A stretch of DNA of 64,000 bases from Mycolicibacterium malmesburyense (GTDB taxonomy: Bacteria > Actinomycetota > Actinomycetes > Mycobacteriales > Mycobacteriaceae): NCBI RefSeq assembly GCF_001050015.1, contig NZ_CVTB01000111.1:1-64000 (forward strand), given 5' to 3'. The first letter of the stretch is position 1, and each line of letters starts with the position of its first letter. The notes beneath the pieces are model-generated. The model saw nothing but the letters and a program-made list of their open reading frames with translations, was not told the DNA's origin and made no database searches. Below, piece by piece: positions 57,258-64,000 of this stretch. The position numbers were made by a program, and so were the translations under genes.

Positions 57258-58483
57258 CCACTCTCGGAGCCCCGAAACCCAGCGTCTTCGATGCCGGGCT
57301 GCCGACCCTGTCCTATGACCTCACCGCGACGCCCCAGGAGATCTACCCGCAGTTCCGGGCGGCGCAGCAGCGAGCCCCGATCGCGCTGGGCCCGATCGGG
57401 CCCGAGGTGCTGTCCTACGAGCTGGCCAGGACCGTGCTGCGCGACCCGCGCTTCGACATACCGCAGGGCATTCACCTGTCCGCGCACGGCATCACCTCTG
57501 GGGAGCTGTGGGACAGGGTGACCCGCAGCATCCTCAACATGGGCGGGCAGGAACACCGTCGCCTGCGTGGCTTGGTGTCGAAGGCCTTCACGCCACGGGC
57601 GACGGCGCGGATGGATCCCACGATCCACACCGTCGTCAACGAACTCATCGACCGCGTCGCAGACCACGGCCGCTGCGAATTCGTCGACGACGTCGCGCGG
57701 CCGTATCCCATCCCGGTCATCTGCGCCCTGCTGGGCGCGCCGAGGCAGGACTGGCAACGGTTCTCGCGATGGGCCGAGGACATCTTCAAGATCGTCAGCT
57801 TCGACTGCGACCTCGCCGCGGAGGAGGCGACGATCCTCGAGGCGTGGGACGAATTCGACGGCTACATCGACGAGATGATCGCGCGCCGCCGCGAAAACCT
57901 CACCGACGACCTGCTCTCCGAACTCATCCGGGCCGAAGACGACGGCGACCGACTCGACGCGGGCGAGCTGCGCATGCTGGCGTTCAGCGTGCTCATCGCC
58001 GGAACCGACACCACCCGGAGCCAGCTCGCGGCGTCGATGCAGGTGCTGAGCGAGCACCCCGACCAGTGGGCGCTGCTGCGCGACCGGCCCGGCCTCGCGA
58101 TGCGCGCCGTCGAAGAGACCATGCGCCACTCACCGTCGATGTGCAGCACGGTGCGCACCGTCTCAGACGACGCCGTGATCGGTGAATACACGTTCCCCGC
58201 CGGATCGTTCATCCTCGTCAACACCTATGCTGCCAACCGGGATCCGGCCGTCTACGGCGATCCGACCCGCTTCGACATCACCCGAAGCGACCCGCCGCCC
58301 ATCCTGACCTTCGGCGGCGGTGCCCACTACTGCCTCGGGGCCAACCTCGCACGGCGTGAGCTCTGCGAGGCCTTGACCATCATCGCGCAACGCATGCCCA
58401 GCCCGCGGGTGGTCGGGCCGGCGCCGTGGAAGCCGCTGCTCGGAATGAGCGGACCGACCAGCTTGCCGATGGAGTTCGGCTGA
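57254..58483 (+). CDS. Cytochrome P450 (operon P450 C)
   Basis: The 409-residue P450 has I-helix AGTDTTRS, ExxR (EETMR) and heme loop FGGGAHYCLG with C360. Its overall pattern resembles small-substrate or terpenoid P450s with an EETMRHSPS K-helix. The three P450s in the operon differ from one another, so they may oxidise successive positions of one substrate. It ends with TGATG overlap into the ERG2-like gene. Confidence 0.9.
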   Translation: MTTLGAPKPSVFDAGLPTLSYDLTATPQEIYPQFRAAQQRAPIALGPIGPEVLSYELARTVLRDPRFDIPQGIHLSAHGITSGELWDRVTRSILNMGGQEHRRLRGLVSKAFTPRATARMDPTIHTVVNELIDRVADHGRCEFVDDVARPYPIPVICALLGAPRQDWQRFSRWAEDIFKIVSFDCDLAAEEATILEAWDEFDGYIDEMIARRRENLTDDLLSELIRAEDDGDRLDAGELRMLAFSVLIAGTDTTRSQLAASMQVLSEHPDQWALLRDRPGLAMRAVEETMRHSPSMCSTVRTVSDDAVIGEYTFPAGSFILVNTYAANRDPAVYGDPTRFDITRSDPPPILTFGGGAHYCLGANLARRELCEALTIIAQRMPSPRVVGPAPWKPLLGMSGPTSLPMEFG

Positions 58484-59058
58484 TGCCGTACAGGATCGAC
58501 CCCGACGTGGTGCACGACGTCGCGCGGCAGGTGGTCGGACTGCCGGCTGACGGCGACGAGCTCACCACGCGCGCAATCGAATTGCTCGCCGGCGCGTACC
58601 CCGATCTCATCGACGGCACGCCGGGACGGTGGGTCGCGAGCAGGGCGGGCGGAATCCTCGGCAAGGTCCGGTTCGTGTACTTCAGCCCACGGGAGTACAT
58701 CGTGATCTTCGGCTCTCCGACCGGCACCCAGGGCTTCTCGGGCCGCTACAAGCGGGTGCAGATCCACAAGTTCCTGATGGCCGGCCGAATCGATTCCTAC
58801 GACCTCGAATCCGACGACAACGCGGCGATGACGCTGCTGCCGGGCGAAGGAACGTGCCTCGAGAGGGGGCAGGCGCGGGGGATGACCATCCATCCCGGTT
58901 CCTGGCACATCGAATACGGCCGCGGGGCGGTGGCGACCACCCTGCCGTTCGCGATGGTCGACACGCTCCTGGTGTCACTCGAACTGGAGTCGGTCCGCCG
59001 TTCGACGGTCGAGTTCGCGCGCCTGCTCCGGCGACGATCGCGTCCACGCGCCCGGTAG
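58483..59058 (+). CDS. ERG2 / sigma-1 receptor-like protein
   Basis: The 191-residue protein matches the eukaryotic ERG2 sterol C8-isomerase and sigma-1 receptor family at several places: GGILG, SPREYIVIFGSPTGTQGFSGRY (in parts EYIVIFGSP and GTQGFSGRY), LERGQAR, and HIEYGRG...TLPFAMVDT near residues 143-161. E144 aligns with the key glutamate of that family; the partner aspartate is not obvious. It lacks the N-terminal membrane helix of yeast ERG2. It is coupled to P450 C, so a Delta-8/Delta-7 sterol-like isomerisation or ligand-binding role is suggested. The 3' end overlaps the convergent MFS gene by 84 bases. Confidence 0.85.
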   Translation: MPYRIDPDVVHDVARQVVGLPADGDELTTRAIELLAGAYPDLIDGTPGRWVASRAGGILGKVRFVYFSPREYIVIFGSPTGTQGFSGRYKRVQIHKFLMAGRIDSYDLESDDNAAMTLLPGEGTCLERGQARGMTIHPGSWHIEYGRGAVATTLPFAMVDTLLVSLELESVRRSTVEFARLLRRRSRPRAR

Positions 59059-60309
59059 GAAGCACGCCGATATCGCCGATATCACCGAGACGGCAATGAG
59101 ATAGGCGACGATCGAGTCGCTGGTCTTCGTGGCGCTGTACAAGGCGGTCGCGATCGTCGGCGCGAACGCCGAACCCACCACTTGCGACAGCGTGTATCCG
59201 ATCGAGACTCCGCTGTAGCGGACGTCGGGATCGAACGCCAGGCTGAACAACGATCCGGTGACGCCCGCGGCGGGCGCCATCGCGAATCCGAACACCAGCA
59301 GGAGCGCCGCCCCGAACAGCAGCGCGCTGCCCGTGTTGATCATGGCGAACGCCGGGCCGATCGACAGGCCCATGAGGATCACGCCGGCCAGGAAAACGGG
59401 TTTGCGGCCCAGACGGTCGGACAGGGCGCCGAACATGGGATAGGTCGCGACGGCGACCACCGCCGCCACCGCCACCCCGAAAAGCGCTTGCGTCCGGCCG
59501 ATCCCGGCGACGGTCGTGCCGTAGGACACCAGGTACGCCACACAGATGTAGGCGAACACCCCCTGCGACAGATACGCCCCCGCGACCAGCAGGATCTGTT
59601 TCCAGTGCCTGCGGAAGGCGGCCGCGATCGGCATGCGCACCACGCGGTCGCGCTGCTGCAGGGCCGCGAAGTCCGGGCTCTCCGACACCGATAGCCGAAT
59701 CACCAGCCCGATGCCGATGAGCACCGCGCTGGCCACGAACGGGATACGCCATCCCCACGCCAGGAACTGCTCATCCGGGAGCCGCGACACCGCCCAGAAC
59801 GCCAACGTGGCGCACGCCGTCCCGGCAGGCGCACCCATTTGCGGGAAAGCGCCGTACAGGCCCTTGCGGCGGTCCGACGCGTGCTCGACGGCCATGAGCG
59901 TCGCACCGCCCCATTCGCCTCCGACGGCGAAACCCTGTACGAGCCGCAGCGTCGTCAGCAGAAGTGGTGCCGCGAGGCCGATCTGCGCGTAGGTCGGCAG
60001 CAGTCCCATGAGCACCGTTGCGGTGCCCATGACGAGCAGCGAGTAGACGAGCATCTTCTTGCGCCCGACCCGATCCCCGAAGTGGCCGAACACCACCCCG
60101 CCGAGGGGGCGTGCGACGAAGCCGACGCCAAAGGTGGCGAACGACAACAGCAGTCCGGTCGCGGGAGACACGGCGGGAAAGAACAGCTTCGGGAACACCA
60201 GCGCCGCGGCGGTGCCGTAGATGAGGAAATCGTAGAACTCGACCGTTGTTCCGATGAAGCTGGCCAGCCCCACTCGCAGGGGCGAGACCCGCGAAGACAC
60301 CGTCGACAT
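58975..60309 (-). CDS. MHS-family MFS transporter A
   Basis: The 444-residue protein has twelve membrane segments and the metabolite:H+ symporter marks GTTVEFYDFLIYG at the start, GHFGDRVGRKK between helices 2 and 3 and RLVQGFAVGGEWGG in helix 4. Such transporters import carboxylates, shikimate, or steroid-like acids. I chose the ATG at 60309; another ATG lies six codons upstream. It faces the ERG2-like gene and may take up the operon's substrate. Confidence 0.9.
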   Translation of the reverse strand: MSTVSSRVSPLRVGLASFIGTTVEFYDFLIYGTAAALVFPKLFFPAVSPATGLLLSFATFGVGFVARPLGGVVFGHFGDRVGRKKMLVYSLLVMGTATVLMGLLPTYAQIGLAAPLLLTTLRLVQGFAVGGEWGGATLMAVEHASDRRKGLYGAFPQMGAPAGTACATLAFWAVSRLPDEQFLAWGWRIPFVASAVLIGIGLVIRLSVSESPDFAALQQRDRVVRMPIAAAFRRHWKQILLVAGAYLSQGVFAYICVAYLVSYGTTVAGIGRTQALFGVAVAAVVAVATYPMFGALSDRLGRKPVFLAGVILMGLSIGPAFAMINTGSALLFGAALLLVFGFAMAPAAGVTGSLFSLAFDPDVRYSGVSIGYTLSQVVGSAFAPTIATALYSATKTSDSIVAYLIAVSVISAISACFLPGAWTRSSPEQARELDRRTADRLQFE

Positions 60310-60387
60310 GCACCGATTGTGTGCCATGCACGTTTGCGGTGCACCCAGTTGCGCCGAGTACGGCCGAAATCGCCGATGATGTGTGCG

Positions 60388-61686
60388 CTATGTGTGCACC
60401 GTGGCGCGCAGCGGTTGTCGGGCGGTTTCCCGCATGGTCAAGAGTGTCGCAAGGCTCACGGCGGCCGCGGCGATCACATAGAAGGCCGGTGCGATCTGGT
60501 TGCCCGTGCGGTCGACGAGCCACGTCGCGACATAGGGCGCGGTGCCGCCGAATACGGCGACCGACACGTTGTAGCCGATGCTGTAGCCGCTCGAGCGCAC
60601 CCTCGTGGCGAACAACTCGGCACCGGCGGCCAACGACGCCGACACGAACACCGACTCGAGCGCCGCCAAGGCGGCATGGGCGGTGACCGCGGCGGCGAGC
60701 GAGCCCGAATTCAACAGCAGGAACAGGGGATAGGCGAAGACCGCGAATCCGAATCCACCCGCGTACAACAGGGGCTTGCGCCCGATCCGGTCGGACAGCG
60801 CGCCGAGCGGCGGTATCAGGATCATCGCCACCATGCTGGCGACGGCGATCGACACGAAGGCGTTGACCTTGGTGAAATCGAGTGTTTCAGTGAAATACGT
60901 TGGCAGGTATGTGAAGACGATGTAGAACCCGACGTTGTGGATGACCACCAGGCCGGCGATCTGCAGGATCGGCCGCCACGATGTGCGCAGCGCTTCGCGC
61001 AACGGCGACGACGCGACCTCGCCGTGCTCGCGCAGGTTCTCGAACTCCGGTGTGTCGCTCAGCTGCAGCCGGATGTACAGACCGACGACGCCGAGCACAC
61101 CGGCGATCAGGAAGGGGATCCGCCAGCCGTAGGAGTCCATCGCCGCTTCGGCCAACACGGTCTCGAGTCCGGTGACGGTCAAGGCGCCCACGAGGAAACC
61201 GACGACCACCGACCACACCAGGAACGACACGATGAACCCGCGATGTCGGTCGGTGGCGTACTCGGCGAGGAAGCATGCGCCACTGCCGTACTCGCCGCCC
61301 GCCGAGAAGCCCTGCAGACACCGCAGAAACAGCAGCAGCAGCGGTGCGGCCACGCCGATCGATTCGTAACTGGGAACCAGGCCGATGGCCAGCGTCGAGG
61401 CCGACATCAGCAGGATCACCAGCGCGAGTACACGCTGACGGCCGATCCGGTCCCCGAGGGGGCCGAAGAAGAAGCCGCCCAGGGGCCGCATGAAGAAAGC
61501 GGCGGCGAAGACGGCGAAAGTGCTCAGCAGCGCGGCGGTCTCGTCACCCGGCGGGAAGAACTTGTCGGCGATATAGGTCGCCAACAGCCCGTAGATGGCG
61601 AAGTCGAACCACTCGACGGCGTTGCCGATCGACGCGCCGGCAACGGCCTTGCGAATGGCCGGGGAGTCCGCGGTGCGCACAGCCAT
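60388..61686 (-). CDS. MHS-family MFS transporter B
   Basis: The 432-residue protein is a second MHS symporter with [23 protein letters not shown] and [15 protein letters not shown]. It is 78 bases upstream of transporter A on the same strand and is a paralogue. Two adjacent MHS genes near a catabolic locus suggest uptake of two related acids. The ATG at 61686 gives the best N-terminus ([15 protein letters not shown]); upstream in-frame codons are open but less likely. Confidence 0.9.
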   Translation of the reverse strand: MAVRTADSPAIRKAVAGASIGNAVEWFDFAIYGLLATYIADKFFPPGDETAALLSTFAVFAAAFFMRPLGGFFFGPLGDRIGRQRVLALVILLMSASTLAIGLVPSYESIGVAAPLLLLFLRCLQGFSAGGEYGSGACFLAEYATDRHRGFIVSFLVWSVVVGFLVGALTVTGLETVLAEAAMDSYGWRIPFLIAGVLGVVGLYIRLQLSDTPEFENLREHGEVASSPLREALRTSWRPILQIAGLVVIHNVGFYIVFTYLPTYFTETLDFTKVNAFVSIAVASMVAMILIPPLGALSDRIGRKPLLYAGGFGFAVFAYPLFLLLNSGSLAAAVTAHAALAALESVFVSASLAAGAELFATRVRSSGYSIGYNVSVAVFGGTAPYVATWLVDRTGNQIAPAFYVIAAAAVSLATLLTMRETARQPLRATVHT

Positions 61687-61715
61687 GCCGCTGTATTCCC
61701 CGACGGTCGACCTCT

Positions 61716-63182
61716 CTAACCAGCGTCGGTGACCGGTTCCCACAACTCCGTCGGCGCGGATCGTCCGCGCACGGTTTCCGAACCCCGCCGCACCCAACAG
61801 CGTCGCTCCGCGTCGCTGGCGCGTTCGAGCGCGGTGCCCGAACTCAGCGCCCGGGCGCGGAACTCCTTGGCGCGGTCTGCGAGCCGGGCCGCCTCGTTGG
61901 CCGCATCCCCGACGACGGTGTATTCGTACCGGTTCTCCGCACCGATGTTGCCTGCGAACACGGGCCCGGCCGACACCCCGATGCCGAAGTCGAGCTCCAG
62001 GCGCCTCAGGTCGGCAACGAGTGAGCGCGCGGTCGTCAGCGCGGCCGTCGCCGGATCGTCGACGCGCAGGGGTGCACCGAACACCGCCAGCGCCGCATCG
62101 CCTTGGAACTTGTTGATCAGGCCGTGCCGCCGGTCGACGGCCGCGACGACGATGCGGAAGAAGTCGTTGAGGAGTTCGGCGACCTCGGCCGGCTGGTGCG
62201 TGGCGGCCAACTTCGTCGACCCGACCAGATCGATGAACAGCACCGCGACGTCGCGTTCATCGCCCGACAGCGACTCGTTCTCCTGGACTGCGCGCCGGAC
62301 GACATCCTCACCGACGTGGCGTCCGAACAGGTCACGCAGCCGCTCACGCTCACGAAGCCCGGCGACCATACTGTTGAAACCTTGCTGCAGACCGCCGATC
62401 TCGGACCACTCGTAGACATCGACGGACCGGTCGATCTGGCCGCGTTCCACGTCGGCCATGGCCTGCACGACTTCCTGAACCGGGTCCGAGATCGACATGG
62501 AGGTCAGGATCAAAGAGCGCAAGCCGACGACGACAGCGACCAGCGCGAGCACCAGCAGCGCCATTTCGATGGCGGCGCTCTCCTCGATGAACCATCCCCT
62601 GTTGCGCATGACCAACAGCGACGCGATAGCCACACCCGGCAGCGCGGTACACACCGTCCACATCAGCAGCAGCCGGGCCCGGACGCCAGGAGCGGTCAGC
62701 TGCGGCATCGTGGAATCCGGTGCAACACTTGCTAATACGGGTCGCAGTGTTCGTAAGGTGAACAGGAAGCCGGTGCACACCGTGGCGATGGCGCCGAAAA
62801 GCATGGCCGATCCGATCACTGCCAACGCTTCGGGACCGGCGTCCAGGTTCAGCGGTATCAGGACCGCGGGGGCCAGGATCCACGGCGCCACCGTCGCTGC
62901 GGACTGGCGGCGCATCATGTAAAGCGTCGACCGACGTTCTTCGGAGGTGGGTGCGCGTCCCGCACGTACATGGCGCAAGGCCGGCTGCAAGATGTACACG
63001 GCGCTGACAGCGACGATGGCGGTACCCACCACGAGCAGTACCGCCGTGGTGATCACATTCTCCAGCGTGACGACGCTGCGCCCAGCCAGCGACGCGACGA
63101 TCGCGATGACCTCGCCGGCCGTCAGGACGTAAGCGGACGCGAGCCCTGCCGCATATCGGAGGAGCAGGCGGCGGGGCCTCAC
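61716..63182 (-). CDS. Membrane class III adenylate cyclase with HAMP domain, paralogue
   Basis: The 488-residue protein has six membrane helices (about residues 10-225), a HAMP linker ending [20 protein letters not shown] and a cyclase domain with metal aspartates in FIDLVGST and [11 protein letters not shown] and the Asn/Arg pair in ANEAARL. It shares its layout with the cyclase at 10923 and with Rv1318c-Rv1320c. The GTG start is 13 bases after the 100-residue gene stop, so it probably belongs to the acyl-CoA ligase transcript. Confidence 0.92.
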   Translation of the reverse strand: MRPRRLLLRYAAGLASAYVLTAGEVIAIVASLAGRSVVTLENVITTAVLLVVGTAIVAVSAVYILQPALRHVRAGRAPTSEERRSTLYMMRRQSAATVAPWILAPAVLIPLNLDAGPEALAVIGSAMLFGAIATVCTGFLFTLRTLRPVLASVAPDSTMPQLTAPGVRARLLLMWTVCTALPGVAIASLLVMRNRGWFIEESAAIEMALLVLALVAVVVGLRSLILTSMSISDPVQEVVQAMADVERGQIDRSVDVYEWSEIGGLQQGFNSMVAGLRERERLRDLFGRHVGEDVVRRAVQENESLSGDERDVAVLFIDLVGSTKLAATHQPAEVAELLNDFFRIVVAAVDRRHGLINKFQGDAALAVFGAPLRVDDPATAALTTARSLVADLRRLELDFGIGVSAGPVFAGNIGAENRYEYTVVGDAANEAARLADRAKEFRARALSSGTALERASDAERRCWVRRGSETVRGRSAPTELWEPVTDAG

Positions 63183-63195
63183 CCAGGGGACGGTA

Positions 63196-63498
63196 TCAGT
63201 CGCTCGCGGGTAGCGGCTTGGCTTCCTTGAGGGAGAGCGGCGTCGTGCCCACGCTCAACGTGCCGGCACCGGCCTTGGTCACCAGTACCTCGGCGCCGTT
63301 GTCGTCGACGTAGCGCTTGCCCATCGCGTTGCCGTCGGCGAACGCCGGGTCGAGTTGAGCGCCCGCGTCTTTCTCGGCGTCGATCGGCACCATCGGAGCG
63401 CCGCCGGCGCGCAGATCGTCGAGACTGTCGGCGCTACGCACGACGATCACCTGGGTGTCGCATACTTGGCTCTGCAGTCGTGTGCCGTTCTTGATCAT
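63196..63498 (-). CDS. Conserved small protein of unknown function
   Basis: The 100-residue product starts MIKNGTRLQSQVCDTQVIVV, has one cysteine, and continues with a mostly beta pattern ending in KPLPASD. I do not recognise it. It lies between the acyl-CoA ligase (13 bases upstream) and the cyclase gene (13 bases downstream), so the three are likely co-transcribed. Strong GGAGC precedes the ATG. No signal peptide or membrane segment is seen. Confidence 0.75.
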   Translation of the reverse strand: MIKNGTRLQSQVCDTQVIVVRSADSLDDLRAGGAPMVPIDAEKDAGAQLDPAFADGNAMGKRYVDDNGAEVLVTKAGAGTLSVGTTPLSLKEAKPLPASD

Positions 63499-63511
63499 GC
63501 TGGGCTCCTTG

Positions 63512-64000
63512 CTATTTGGCGGAAGTCAACTCGGCGATCAGTTCCTTACGGAGCACCTTGCCGGTCGCGTTGGTCGGTAACTCGTCGCGGAACACCACTC
63601 GGTCCGGGGTACGCGATCCGCGAAGCTGACGTCGCACGTGGTCACGCAGTTCGTCGGCGTCGGGGGTAGTGCTGTCAGCGGGGACCACCACCGCGACGAT
63701 GATCTGACCCCATTCCGGATCCTCCGGCCCCACCACGGCGCAGTCGCGGACCGAGGGGTGTTCGACGAGGACGTCCTCGATCTCGGCAGGCGCAATGTTC
63801 TCACCGCCCCGGATGATCGTGTCGTCGGAGCGGCCGCCGATGAAGAGGTAGTCGTCCTCGTCGAGCATCGCGATGTCTCTGGTGGGGAACCACCCGTCGG
63901 CGTCGAGCACCGATCCGATCTCGGCGTAGCGGCCCGACACCTGGTCGCCGCGAACGAACAGTTCACCGGTTTCGCCAGGGCCGAGCACGTCGCCTTCGGA
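63512..64000 (-). CDS. Acyl-CoA synthetase/AMP-ligase, C-terminal part
   Basis: The frame stays open to the end of the window, so only about the last 163 residues are present. It shows GETGELFVRG, DGWFPTRDIA, the hinge GGRSDDTIIRGGENIAP and the C-terminal catalytic lysine region LPTNATGKVLRKEL, typical of ANL-family fatty- or aromatic-acid CoA ligases. Substrate cannot be told from this end. It heads a transcript with the 100-residue gene and the cyclase. Confidence 0.92.
   Translation of the reverse strand, partial: SEGDVLGPGETGELFVRGDQVSGRYAEIGSVLDADGWFPTRDIAMLDEDDYLFIGGRSDDTIIRGGENIAPAEIEDVLVEHPSVRDCAVVGPEDPEWGQIIVAVVVPADSTTPDADELRDHVRRQLRGSRTPDRVVFRDELPTNATGKVLRKELIAELTSAK

Overview
The window is high-GC DNA from a Mycobacterium/Mycolicibacterium, probably a fast-growing environmental species. 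The gene order matches, from memory and without any database search, the Mycobacterium tuberculosis stretch from the rRNA operon to Rv1343c: 5S rRNA end, ogt, ada/alkA, a class III cyclase, nucS, methylmalonyl-CoA epimerase, fadA4, a thioredoxin-like co-chaperone, glgB, glgE, glgP, dinG, pncB, clpS, the mec-cysO-cysM group, a rhomboid, murI, the Rv1339-type phosphodiesterase, rph, rdgB and a DUF3817/LprD-like pair, ending at a tRNA-Leu. Spacing is tight, many genes overlap by 1-8 bases, and no gap without a gene exceeds about 235 bases.

Layout. 1-2112: 5S rRNA tail, rRNA terminator and the alkylation-repair pair ada/alkA-ogt. 2208-10934: an accessory block set into the conserved order, with a decayed P450, a small secreted protein, a TetR/CYP136 divergent pair, a hydrolase, a TetR/carotenoid-oxygenase divergent pair with two clear operators, and a glutaminase-STAS fusion. 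10923-16611: cyclase, NucS and acyl-CoA genes. 16732-24766: alpha-glucan metabolism (GlgB, GlgE, GlgP) plus a Vgb-like beta-propeller. 24859-27044: an MspA-type porin and a lipoprotein zinc peptidase. 27115-37930: housekeeping genes (helicase, NAD salvage, ClpS, CysO-dependent cysteine synthesis, MurI, RNase PH, RdgB). 38024-40301: MFS exporter, two small membrane proteins and tRNA-Leu.

40376-64000 is accessory. It holds SRPBCC, WhiB, TetR and AraC genes, an amidohydrolase, and then a large catabolic-looking region at 44.5-61.7 kb. That region contains three copies of a TGACT-NN-AGTCA palindrome around two TetR paralogues with nearly identical recognition helices. It also contains a MoxR-type ATPase and a VWA protein of the NorQ/NorD (CbbQ/CbbO) type, two paralogous six-helix membrane proteins, two microproteins of 35 and 42 residues with single membrane helices, and a one-helix protein with two cysteines. 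These are followed by a translationally coupled run of P450, two DapB-like dehydrogenases, a VOC protein and two more P450s, ending in a protein that closely resembles eukaryotic ERG2 sterol isomerase / sigma-1 receptor. Two MHS-family transporters face it.

My best candidate for an undescribed system is this TetR-controlled cassette (about 46.4-59.1 kb). NorQ/NorD-like proteins are known to help mature metal centres, so I infer a membrane metalloenzyme built from the six-helix proteins and small subunits, feeding a P450/ERG2-like pathway for a sterol-like or terpenoid substrate. The substrate and the metal are inference only. The window ends inside an acyl-CoA ligase gene.
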